From contig MU404063.1 in the NCBI GenBank assembly GCA_022695795.1, positions 372,001 through 436,000 of the forward strand: a DNA stretch of 64,000 nucleotides, written 5' to 3'. Both the position numbers and the translations under genes were made by a program. The stretch's first letter is position 1, and every line of letters starts with the position of its first letter. The stretch is from Biscogniauxia marginata (Eukaryota; Ascomycota; Sordariomycetes; Xylariales; Xylariaceae). The notes under the pieces are model-generated. The model saw only the letters and a list, made by a program, of their open reading frames with translations, was not told the origin of the DNA and did no database searches. Shown here in pieces: positions 35,688 to 46,120 of the stretch.

Positions 35688-36952
35688 ATGACACTCGACC
35701 TGACAACTCTAGACGCCCACGAGCAGCCTTCGGATGAACTGAGGGGACTCTGGAAGAAATATTACAGAACAGACCACGCTGAATTCGTCAATCACCCGGA
35801 CATAGACGAAGTGAGCCTCTCAGATGACGGGGGATCCTTTCAACTGGCTGGGAAGATACCCGGCGAGAAACTCAGAAATGCAGTCCAGCAACTGGAGGGC
35901 GATGATATAACAGCAGCAGCAGCAGTGAAAGATGTCCCGATATATTTCCACCTACTGCTTCCAGGTTCGTCCGCGTCCCATTTCTTCTATCAGCTTCACT
36001 TTCACCTAGCTTGTGTAGCATGCAAGCAGTGCAGTTGTGATCCTCGAACTCATATATAGACGGGACAGGCCTGCTCATCCTCCCTTCTTTAATACCCCCA
36101 AACACCCAGAAGGCATTGCTCTCTCGCATGATCCACAGGGACCTAAGCTATCCAGCCCATCAGACAAACTTGCATCTCCACTACGACCTGCCATATAGGG
36201 AACAGGAACGGCAACGCGAGGAAGAGGGCGAAGGCGGTGATGATGACAACGACCCGGACGCCAAGTCCTTCTTCTCCTACCCCCCTAGCACCCCGCCCAA
36301 CTTCATCCCCAAGGACCCAAGCGTGCACAAGCCCCTATCCATCAAGCAGGTCCTCGAGCGCCGCCTGTCGTGGGTAACTCTAGGCGCGCAGTACGACTGG
36401 ACAAACAGGCAGTACCCGGACCTGGAGCCCCCCAGCTTTCCCGCGGACATAGCCGCGTTCCTGGAGACGCTGTTCCCCGAGACCCAGGCCCAGGCCGCCA
36501 TCGTCAACTTTTACACCCCGGGCGACTCCATGATGATGCACCGCGACGTGAGCGAGCACACGGACAAGGGGCTTGTCAGTTTGAGCATCGGGTGCGACGG
36601 GCTGTTCATGATTGCGCCGAACGACTTTGCTGCGGAGACGGAGGAAGAGGGCAATGGTGACCGCAATGGAAATGGCAATGACAACAGCAACGGCCAGGGG
36701 AGGGGTGAGAAGGAAGAGAAGAAGAAGAAGAGGTACCTCCTCCTGCGCCTGCGGTCGGGCGACGCCATCTACATGAGCCAGGAGTCGCGTTACGCCTGGC
36801 ACGGCGTTCCCAAGGTACTAAAAGGTACCTGTCCGGATTTCCTGGCGGACTGGCCCGCCGGGGAGGGAAAGGGGGATGGCAAGTTTGAGGGCTGGAGGGG
36901 CTGGATGCGGAACAAGAGGATCAATCTGAATGTGCGGCAGACGAAAGACTAG
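35688..36952 (+). CDS. ALKBH1-type Fe(II)/2-oxoglutarate dioxygenase (AlkB homologue)
   Basis: Two exons (35688-35964, 36060-36952) around a 95-nt intron encode 389 aa. The splice restores the conserved GLLILPSLIPP..Q..LLSRMIHRDLS block seen in fungal ALKBH1 proteins. The double-stranded beta-helix core has VNFYTPGD, the metal-binding H-x-D in MMHRDVSE (about His253 and Asp255), SLSIGCDGLFMI, the RSGDAIYMSQESRYAWHGVPK segment carrying the distal His (about 340), and the RINLNVRQ tail with two 2-oxoglutarate-binding Arg. All catalytic residues appear present. Family knowledge: these enzymes oxidatively remove methyl groups from nucleic acids; ALKBH1 members act on tRNA and DNA, often in mitochondria or nucleus. 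Two low-complexity inserts, acidic at about residues 141-158 and Gly/Asn/Lys-rich at about 284-316, interrupt the core. The exact substrate is not readable from sequence. Confidence 0.95.
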
Positions 36953-37280
36953 AGATAAAAGTTCAAATAAAGAGAGAGACTGTTGATTCACGAAGCATTC
37001 ACATGTCAGCAGTCACACAATTCACGATCATGGAAGCAAAAATGGAATGTGATGGGGAGTGCATTGTGTGTATTGGTATCATGACCATGTCCTTTGTGCA
37101 AACTGCCTCCTGTGCCAATGGGCACCCAAAGTGCCGTGAATGTCCATCAATGTCAAACCAAGCCAGTAGTTTTTTTACCCTGTGCAAGTTATTTTACTGT
37201 CGACTCTCCCGTCATTTCCCTTCCTGTCCCTCCGTCCTGTCTTCTGAGGTTTCCTAAGAAAGCCCAATCAAATTGCTCCC
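36953..37280. other. short convergent 3' flank
   Basis: The sequence lies between the ends of two converging genes and contains only tiny frames. Both 3' UTRs are expected here. Confidence 0.5.
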
Positions 37281-37934
37281 TCACTTCTTAACCTTGACGA
37301 CGCCGCCGCTGCTGCTGCCATGCCCCTTAGAAGATCCACTCGCGAGGGATTCCCCAGCGTTGAACGTCCCAATGTGACGAGTATGAGGGGGGCGAGCGGA
37401 AGGTGAAGCTGCGCTAGAAGCAGCAGCCTGTGCGTCGCGGGATCTCTGCTGAATTCGCGCGTGAGTCAGGACGACCGAGAGGCACACGAAGCACACGATG
37501 AGCATTGCGGGTGCGCCAATGTACACGTGCAGGCAGTCGCGCTGCTTGTAGCCCAGCGCGATCTGGAACACGACGATGATGGGGTAGAGGGCGGCGTGGA
37601 CGGCGGTGCCGACCCAGACGGACGTCCAGATGGGGGCGCGCCCGTTGATGCGCTGCTGCAAGACCGTGCACAGCGCGAGAGAGGTGCCGATGAACCAGAG
37701 CAGGGTCGAGAGGACGGTGCTGAGCAGGATGAGCACCAAGCACTCGCAGAACGTCTCCGCTGGTCTGTCGGGGTTGCCGCGGCGGCCGCCCGGGCAGCTC
37801 AGGAAGAGAGCCGTGACGACATTCTTGACCGGGATGTTGGTGATGCCGAGGAGGTCGATGCCGTTGATTGCGGCGAGGACAATGATGCCGACGCAGATGT
37901 AGACGATCTTGAGGATGATCTCCTGGAAACGCAT
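37281..37934 (-). CDS. four-TM membrane protein of unknown function
   Basis: An uninterrupted frame of 217 aa is present. Hydrophobic helices lie at about residues 5-24, 65-91, 105-128 and 138-157; a short Cys/Gly/Arg loop (SCPGGRRGNP) follows TM1. The C-terminal 60 residues are Ala/Ser/Gly-rich, end in VVKVKK and are likely cytosolic and disordered. The small size, four TM segments and hydrophilic tail resemble small fungal plasma-membrane or cell-wall-associated orphans; I recognise no domain. GC-rich codon use matches neighbouring genes and supports coding. Another long minus-strand frame over the same DNA (37414-38289) is Arg/His-rich and looks like a shadow. Confidence 0.8.
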   Translation of the reverse strand: MRFQEIILKIVYICVGIIVLAAINGIDLLGITNIPVKNVVTALFLSCPGGRRGNPDRPAETFCECLVLILLSTVLSTLLWFIGTSLALCTVLQQRINGRAPIWTSVWVGTAVHAALYPIIVVFQIALGYKQRDCLHVYIGAPAMLIVCFVCLSVVLTHARIQQRSRDAQAAASSAASPSARPPHTRHIGTFNAGESLASGSSKGHGSSSGGVVKVKK

Positions 37935-38330
37935 GGTGGCGAAATCTTAGAGATGGTGACAAAGGGGTTATGTGTTTCTTTTGATGGTAATGGGTTGATG
38001 ACGATGTTAAGTTGATGATGCCGATGGTGGATTGTAGGTGTTGATGGTTACGTTGCACAAGTTGACAGATGAAGTAGGAGTCGGCGTGGTAGAGGATAAT
38101 AGTTTTTGTGGTGATGTTTGGGAGTAGTAGTTGCTGGGTGATGTGAACTTGTCGGCGCCTGGGGGTTCGAGATGTTTGCCTTACTGTCAGGTAGGAGGTA
38201 GAAGAGATGCCTGGGGAGGTATCGAGGTACCTATATCCCTTATTATATACTGACAGCCTCGAAAGAAAATTTCCCTCTATTTCCACCAAATTCGTTTAGA
38301 AGTCATTTTGTATTTGACCATCTCCAATGT
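37935..38330. other. promoter region of the four-TM orphan and 3' flank of the amidohydrolase
   Basis: About 400 bp separate two tandem minus-strand genes. No gene is supported. The GATG/GTTGATG-rich stretch near 37980-38050 (CATCAAC on the sense strand) probably belongs to the 5' leader of the orphan membrane protein. Confidence 0.45.
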
Positions 38331-40013
38331 CTAAATAGGAGATGTCATGCCACTTGCCCTCATTCGATCATACCTCAAGACACTTTGCAATAGAACTTCT
38401 GCCCCTATGGAGCAGTCTTCAGGGCTTGTGTACTCCTCTGGGTTATGGCTGACTCCATTTTTAGACGGCACAAAGATCATACTCGTTGGACATCTCCGAC
38501 TGGTATACACACTATCATGTCCTGCCCCGCTCGTCATATCCCGAACCAAGCTCTTGTCACCCGTTACGGCCTCGGCAGAAGCTCGAACAACCGCTATACA
38601 ATCTGGATGGAAGACTACCGCAGGGGAGACGCTATCAGTTCGCCAGCTCACATCCAGGGGTTTTCCAGGGGTCGAGCCATTCAAGATTCCGGCGACATCT
38701 TCACCCCTTGCTAGAGCAGCAAAGTCCCGCTTCATATCTGCCTCCACGGTATCAACTGTCTCATCCGCTGGGGCACGGATATCAAGTGAAAAGCGAACGT
38801 GGCCTGGGATCGTGTTTGTGCTGCCGGGACTGAGGGACAAGATCCCCGTCGATGCAAGAGCGGAATGCTTAGTGGCAAGCCAGTGCGAATGAGTGATAAG
38901 ACGGGCTGCTAGAAGCATTGCATCTGCTCGGTTTGCTAGTGGCGTAGTGCCCGTGTGCGCATCTGGATGCTATGTCAACTTCGGCCTCGACCATCGTGGG
39001 ATAAAATAATCAACACACCTCGACCATGAACTTCCACGGTGAACCATTTATACGCCTGTACCCCTTTCACAACTCCAACCTTCTGCTGCTCAGCCTCTAA
39101 TATGGGGCCCTGCTCTATGTGTAGTTCGAAATGTGCTGCCATTGGCATGCTCTGGTAGCTGGCAGGCGTAGGGCCAAGGAACCCAATTTTTTTAAGCGCG
39201 GACTGCATGGTTGTTCCTTTGCCGCCTTCTCGAAGGGCATAAGCGGTTTCGAGAGGTATTTCTTCCGCCCACACCCCCGATGATACCATGCTAATAGGAA
39301 ATCGGGCTCCTTCCTCGCTATGGCACTTCTGTTAGCTATGGATATACATTCTCAAAGTAGGGAAGAACTGGTAGATTGCAAATGAAGGCGATCTGTACTT
39401 AGTCCAGTTCACAACACCCACGGGGAACTCGGTTTCCACTTGGTGGTCCTTTAATACCCTCAACATCTCGATGCCCGCCTGAATACCCAGGATGCCGTCA
39501 TATCTGCCACCAGTGGGTTGGGTGTCAAGATGCGAACCAGCAAAGGTAGCCGGACCATCTTGTCGACCTTTGCGAATAGCAAAGATATTGCCCATTGCAT
39601 CCACTTTGATTCTACACCCCAGGCTTCTGGTGGTTCCTATGAACCAATCGCGAACAATTCTATCCTCATTAGTGAGGGCAAGGCGTGACATGCCAGTCTC
39701 AGTCGGCGCACTATATTCCACCAGCCGTGTTAGTTACCAATGTTGCAATCGTTACTGTAGCTACACTCTATCCGGGGATGGCTCACCTCCCCCATGGCTT
39801 TCCAGTCCCAAAGGAGCAGGTCTGGTGTAAAGTGCTCATAATTCTCTCCTGATCCACCTTGAAAGTACTCAGATCGTAATCATGCATGTCCTTCGCCTGG
39901 GTGGTGAGCGCTCGTGAGCTGATAGGTTGTGAACCCCGCAGCCATTGTGAAGACTGGCGGGCGAGCAAGCAGCACCTGGGTTTGATAAAAGGTTGAAGTC
40001 TTGCGATTGCCAT
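38331..40013 (-). CDS. M20-family N-carbamoyl-amino-acid hydrolase / beta-ureidopropionase-like
   Basis: Four exons (40013-39787, 39710-39399, 39317-39019, 38962-38331) with introns of 56-81 nt give 489 aa. The metal-binding set of the hydantoinase/carbamoylase family is intact: His in GSHLDT, Asp in GGRYDGI, Glu in NEEGARF, His in LHIEQGP, and His in SGAGHDS. The DAHTGTTPL segment that starts exon 4 and the GHVRFSLDIRAP segment of the lid domain are also present. Family knowledge: such enzymes release ammonia, CO2 and an amino acid from N-carbamoyl amino acids, as in the last step of reductive pyrimidine catabolism or in allantoate/hydantoin breakdown. The exact substrate is uncertain. The first 40 residues (MAIARLQPFIKPRCCLLARQ...) are basic and lack acidic residues, like a mitochondrial presequence. 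An in-frame ATG at 40058 would extend the product by 15 residues. Confidence 0.94.
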
Positions 40014-41213
40014 TGGTATATATTTAGGCAATGGAGTTGTATTCGTACAAGATACCATCTAATGTGTTTGGTTCAAGGACATGATGTGCGATTATACGTT
40101 GAATGCTAGGAGAGATGTGGTAAAGACACTTTGATAATAGGTTAACTGTGACTGGTTCGGAACAGTAGATGCCGAGGCTCTATTAGAGCAATAATATTGT
40201 CTAGGGGACATACCTATAACATGTATCTCTGAACGGATAATTGGAGAAATCAAGCATTGCGTACCTAGGCAGGTTACTTACATTGGAATATTTTTTGTGG
40301 ACATAATATCCTTAAGATTTATTAACTGTATCGGAAGCTTATCGCTAACTAAGTGCATAACCACGCTCGTATTCATTTAACCAGCTCTATGCACTATAGA
40401 GAACTACTTAGCTATGTCCATTTCTAAACGCAGATTGGCTAGCTAAATTATTCCTTTGATACCTGTCCAGATTTTTGTGTAATTACATGCAAATGCTACA
40501 GTGAAGGCTTTCAACTAGACAATGTCTATGATTAATATGGAGATCAGCATAAGCTACTGCGACTTTAATTGTTAATAGGTTTATGTGGGAAGCGCAGATT
40601 TAAGTAGTAGAGACGTGGTTCAGGAGAGTTATACACTTTATACACCTTAGGTAAATTATCTCGTATCTACTAAGATACTTATTAATAAGGCCTACAAGAT
40701 ACTTAGAGAAACATATATACAAGGTAAGCTTACCTATTTAAAAACGTGAAACAGACCTATCCATTGAAGTTTGTAATTAGGTAGGCACATAGATATGTAT
40801 TAATAAGTGGCTTTTTCTACTAGTGACTTTGTCGAGTTATACGGTACGTTGCCTTGTCCAGAAATATATGCGACTATAAGATAGGCCTTGTTTGAAGCTA
40901 TAAGATGACAACAAAGAAATATGAAGCTGTGAATCAGATTAGATCGCATCCGATCCGACTAAGAAATTCGATGGCTAGCTAGCTGAAGAGAGGCGGTCAC
41001 TAACTTGTATTAGCGTGGAATGTTTAAACGCTGGATTCAATGACGTCTTGGTCTAACATGTGCTCATCATTCATCCTTAGCACTTACAAGACATAGAAGA
41101 TTCTATATCCGATCTTCTTATTTCACATGAAGTGCCTCGATTAGCATAAATATATTGTCTTATAAGTAGCTGTTATCATCATCTCCCGAGAGCACAGGAG
41201 CTTTGAACATTGG
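40014..41213. other. AT-rich divergent intergenic region
   Basis: This 1.2-kb region separates the start codons of the amidohydrolase and the FAD oxidoreductase, so it should hold both promoters. It is AT-rich, contains only short frames and shows no recognisable element beyond scattered TAGGTA-type words. Confidence 0.45.
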
Positions 41214-43081
41214 ATGGCTAACGAAAGCTTCAATCGTGATATCAAAAGGGAGAGCGCCGACAACATGGCCCATAACGGTAGTAAAGTTCCCGATGGCCGT
41301 AAACGAATTCTCATCGTAGGCGCTGGCGCTGCTGGGTATGATACTTCCATATCGCGATTGGGTAGTCTAACTGACTTACACTCAATAGCATGTCGACTGC
41401 CTACCATCTATCACAACATCCAGAAAAGTTCGATGTGACGCTCATAGATGCGGTCGATTATTGCGGCGGACAAGCCTTCTCAATCCCCCTAGATAAGCAG
41501 AAGCACGGCGCTTCGTGGTGTAACCAAGGTGTCCAGGGCGGCTCTTACATCTTTCATCACACCGTTACTATGTTCCAACGACAAGGTTTTCATGCCGATC
41601 CTGTCAATCTTCAGGTGTCCTTCGGCAAAGACAAGACATTTTGGACGAATGTGTTTCCTACGGAGCTCCTAGCCCGCCACCAAAAGGAGGTTAAGCGACT
41701 GGTCACGATGCTGAAGCTTATACGGCTGTTTGAGATATTCTTTGCTCTGATACCGCTCAAAATCGTCTTCAAGCTGTTCATGTTCTCCGAAGAGTTCACT
41801 AATACCATTGCTCTACCCATGACCGCCTTGTTTCTAGGTACCGGGAATGCAACCCCTGAGGTGCCCGCTATCATGTTTGAACGCCTCTGCACATCGCCTA
41901 CATACGGCATGTGGTACCCGCCGGACAAGAATACCATCATCAGCAATCAGCCTCCCATGGTCGTATTTCCTAATTTCTCTGACTTCTATGATACCTGGCG
42001 GAAGGACCTAATATCGCGGGGCGTCACTGTACGTCTGTCTACAGAGCTGACCGAGATTGTGCAGCGGAACAAGCACAGAGTTGTCGTCAGGCTGAAACCT
42101 CGCACCCCGGAGCCTGATGGTCACAATTCCAATAATACCGACCAAGATGTTACGTCCAGGGAAGAGCTCTACGACGAGATCGTGCTCTGCTGCCTCGCCG
42201 ACACGGCCAAGAAAGTCCTCGGCCGAACAGCCTCTTGGAGGGAGAGAAAAGTACTGGGCTCTGCTAGGTTCAGCGACGACATCACCATCACCCACAATGA
42301 CTCAGAGTACATGAAGAAGCACTACGAGAACTTCTACCGCGGAGACCTGGCCGTCGCGGACACCAACGGCGTTGACCAGACCTCGCGTCTCAACTACGCC
42401 GCGAGCAACTTCCGGCCGATGTACTACATCAAGATGTACGGAGAGGACCAGTCGAAGCTCGAGATGTGCTTCGACACGACTAACTACCAGAGCCAGTTCC
42501 CGGAGCGGGTGCCGTTCGAGCAGCACGTCTTCCAGACGATCTACCTGAACCGGGACCGCGACCGGGCGCTGTGGACCGACGGGGAGATCCGGGAGGACAA
42601 GGTCATCCGCCGCGACTGGTGGCACCAGCTCTGCCACGGCTACACGCACTACCTCCTCGTCGTGCCGTGGGTGATGCTCCTGCAGGCGCGGCGCCGCACG
42701 CGCTTCGCCGGGTCCTGGACCCTGGTCAACGCGCACGAGGTCGCCGTCATGTCCGGCATCGCCGCCGCCGTCGACCTCGGCGCCGAGTACCCCGAGGACC
42801 TCGAGAACGACAAGTTCGCCTTCCTGTGCTTCCGCCTCTACTACCTTCTCGCCTACGGCAAGTGGTACAGACGCCGGTACACCGGGGGAAAGCGGGGGCC
42901 TGCGGGGGCCTCCCAGGCTGCGAGGGAGGGAAGCAGCTGGGAGACGGGGTTATATGGGTCCGTGTACAAGGGTCCCGGTGTGTCGACCAAGGAGAGGCAG
43001 ACTTGGAGAGAGGAGATGAAGAAGGGTGCTAGTACCGATAACATGGCTGATGGAAATGCCCCCGGGAGAAGCCAGCCTTGA
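41214..43081 (+). CDS. FAD-dependent oxidoreductase (amine oxidase-like, Rossmann fold)
   Basis: Two exons (41214-41335, 41389-43081) around a 53-nt intron encode 604 aa. The splice falls inside the nucleotide-binding site and restores the dinucleotide-binding motif RILIVGAGAAG followed by MSTAYHL (about residues 31-48), with an acidic ribose-binding residue in VTLIDA and the GGQA turn after it. The rest fits a fungal flavin-containing amine oxidoreductase-like protein: a substrate domain, DEIVLCCLADTAKK near the second FAD contact, and GSWTLVNAHEVAVMSGIAAAVDLG near the C-terminus, which contacts the isoalloxazine ring in related enzymes. Helical stretches around residues 135-160 are hydrophobic and may dock to membranes. 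The C-terminal 50 residues are basic and disordered. Its substrate is unknown. The gene is strongly GC-rich towards the 3' end, which creates long shadow frames on both strands. Confidence 0.92.
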
Positions 43082-44931
43082 GATGGTTGTATGGATGGAA
43101 TGGTGGTCCCATTGCGACCTGCTCTCACAGTTACTACGGAATAAGACTTTGAAATAGTGGCAGTAATAGATTTTATATATATTAGAAATCACTTGTCCGA
43201 TGCATGAAACATATCTAGGTGTGCGTGGTCTTGATTCATTCTCTTAGATATCTAGGTACTATTGGATAAGAGAGGCTTAATAGCTAGTGTATCATTTCGT
43301 TGTGCCCTGCTGTATTTACTCCTAGTACACTTGCCCCAAACACTCTTGCAAGGGAGTAGCTATTAGTATCTAGTCCGGTATTTCAATATGCCCATTTCAT
43401 GTCATAGATTGCTATGAAACACTGCGCTGCTGCGGAAAGGACCTGTCAACCTGACCGTTTTGCATACTATATATAATCACAAGATGGGAAATTCATCAGA
43501 TAAATCGTATCGATTCCTATAGGCTCAAGATATGGGGGTTCTCTCTCACATGTTTTCTCCTTGTTCAGGTTATACAAATACCAAGAAAACTAGGAAAATA
43601 CTTTCCGAATTAGCAAAGAATAGAACTCATTTTGACCAAACCAATGGCTTAATTGATAGAGCTATATAACATTTGAAAACAATCCTTTTTACATCAAAAA
43701 TCACCCTGTTGAGAAGGAGTTAAGAATTATTGAAGTTAAGAAGGTGATGGAAGTTTTTATGTATGTAAGCATTCAAGAATCGAATACTCACCGATTACAG
43801 TTAGTATTTGAAATTACCCAACAATCTAGGAATGCCTGTATGGCGTCCCTGGGATCCTTAGATGCTTTTTACGAGCGTGATTTCGCTTCCTGAGTTGACT
43901 GCAGTTGCTTGAGATCCCGGCTGAACAGGCTAGATATGAATTTATTACGAGAAACCGGATAAGTTCGATCAATCCCAGCTAGGCCCGGATGAGCAACCGA
44001 TTTTAATGTTGGGTAGAGGTATTTTCTATAGAGATAAGAGTGGATAGATAGAAAGGGGATAAGGAAAGGTTAGGGAAAAGGGTTGGGGAAAGGGGGGGGC
44101 AAATGAGTAAAAGGAATAATCCAATACTGCGCACTTCCGGGAGGAGATAAGACATGCAACGACTCAGGCCGCGGATTGTATCATGACCACACTACGCCTT
44201 CCAGAGAGGTATCACGTGAGCATACATTTGATGATCCTACCTAGATTTAATATCCGTTATTCCAGGCTACCTACACCTGCGATTCGGGCGTTCGCGCCTC
44301 ATGATCCCCCACAGCCTTCCCGCGTCCTACACGAACAACACGACGCAAAGGCAAAGTCAGGGATGGCTTGCGTACGTACATATATATCAAAGCCACTCAC
44401 TCAATACCGTCAACACCGCCCGCCCGCTATCTTTCTTTGTTTCTTCATAGAACGTGACGTTTAGTCCCTCCCCCGGACAAGTCAGCCGGAAAAAAAACCG
44501 AGACGTGGCCATGTGCTAGGTTACTAGCATAAAGTATATAAACAAGCAAATATAATTTTTTTTTCCCTATCCCTTTCTAGGATACAGGGCTTCCAGGGAT
44601 AAACTTCGACAGTTGTCAAACACATACGCACGCACACGCAACCCATACGCGTGGTAAAAAACGCACCTCTCTTTGGAATTGATTTTCAAACAAGCCGTTT
44701 ACCTTCCAAGGTTATGCCGGCAAAAATGTACGTTAGGTAACGGGACTAGGTACTTTACGAGCGGTACCGTATTATTGAAAAAAAGTAAAATAAAATAAAT
44801 ACACTGCCTCTCTCTCCCCAAACAAGGCTGAGCGGGGCAGAAACCGAGGTCCGCAAACATGTGGGATACTCAACGCATGTTAACTTCGTATGTGGCACCT
44901 ATAAGGTATCTGTACATGTGATGTAATCTTC

Positions 44932-44955
44932 AACCAACCAACCAACCAACCAACC
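44932..44955. repeat. (CCAA)n microsatellite
   Basis: About six CAAC/CCAA tetranucleotide units. Confidence 0.9.
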
Positions 44956-45574
44956 TTGTTTCCCTAGATTCCCGAGTCACGGGGTAAAAGAACAAGTAAG
45001 AACACCCAGGAAAACGCGGGGAGGTATGGACGAGTTTGCTCTTGGTTCCCTCTCGATACCTGACGCTTTCGTGGTACCAATCTGTCCGGTCCGTCTAGGG
45101 ATCTCCCTAGCTTCTTCGTCGGCCTACCTAGGCTGAGAGTAAATGGGTACGTACGTGGTAACTAACCGAGTACAATTACTTAGGCCGAGTCGGGATTGAA
45201 TCCTGGATCAGTTAGCATTACAATACTAATACCAGTACTTAATATATAGGGGCAGATAGATAGATAAATACACAAACTAGCCACCGAAACTGTCTCCTTG
45301 CTTACTAAGCAGGTGAATCTACTTCCCGTCAAAGTCTTCAAAGTCCTAATGTCTTACGACTATGGTAGTTCCCTTATAAAGAAGTTGTCCCGAAATTACT
45401 AGTTAGTCCTTGTGCGGCATCGAGGTGACATGCTCGAGGGCATGGCCCTGCATGTGTCGAATCGCTCTGGGGAAAAGGACAGTCACCTAAAGGGGGAGGG
45501 GAACACTGAATTCATATCCTGATAGCAGGGCTAGTCTATTAGTTCCTGGGTCCTTAATCCCATTCTAGATACGC

Positions 45575-45609
45575 CCAATTCAGTCCAATTCAGTCCAGTC
45601 TAGTCTAGC
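45575..45609. repeat. imperfect tandem repeat of CAATTCAGTC / CAGTCTAG units
   Basis: Two CCAATTCAGT copies are followed by CCAGTCTAGTCTAG, forming a short imperfect tandem array. Confidence 0.75.
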
Positions 45610-46120
45610 CTCAAGACCCCGTCTGTTTGTCCTATATGCTGTTGTTATTGATACCCCAAACTCCTCGCTATGTAGTGAGCCCTCCCTTCGTGGGAAAAGG
45701 ACATATAATGATTCCCTGTAACAAGAAACTAGGTTCCACCTAACACTAGCCTTGAATATCCTCATTAATCCAAAGGATGCAAGAAAACTCCCAATTTTGT
45801 CCAAATCTCAGAACCCGATAATGCAAAAGATTCGAGACTTGAATGATGACGATGATAGAAATACAGATACTGCAAGGGAGTAGAAAAGATTCGAGGAAAA
45901 ATGGAATAGAAAAGAAATAGGTATCATCATGCTAATCATAACCAATATCCTGGGGGCTCATAGAGTTCGTCCGTCTGCCTGCCCCTTCGACATCAGTGTC
46001 TAGGGCCGGCATCAAATAACCAAACCAGATTCGCTCGCTCAAAAAAGACACATTTCATGTTTTGTTACCCCCAAAAATAAAGCTCCGAGTTCGAAATATA
46101 CGTAGCAAAGATGCGATCGC

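Larger units (their letters stand above)
43082..46120. other. 3-kb intergenic region
   Basis: No gene is supported; the longest frame (44183-44464, plus strand) has no features. Contents seen: a (CCAA)n microsatellite at about 44932-44955, a CAGTCCAATT/AGTCTAGTCTAG repeat near 45575-45609, and single ACCTAGG/CTAGGTAC words near 43253 and 45125. The ends should include the 3' UTRs of the two converging genes. Confidence 0.45.

Noticed and set aside
37414..38289. 291-codon minus-strand frame
   Set aside because: It overlaps the four-TM orphan in another frame, and its Arg/His/Pro-rich composition is typical of a GC-rich shadow.
42302..43032. Long frames on both strands within the FAD oxidoreductase
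   Set aside because: They arise from the high GC third positions of the real exon and lack any domain.
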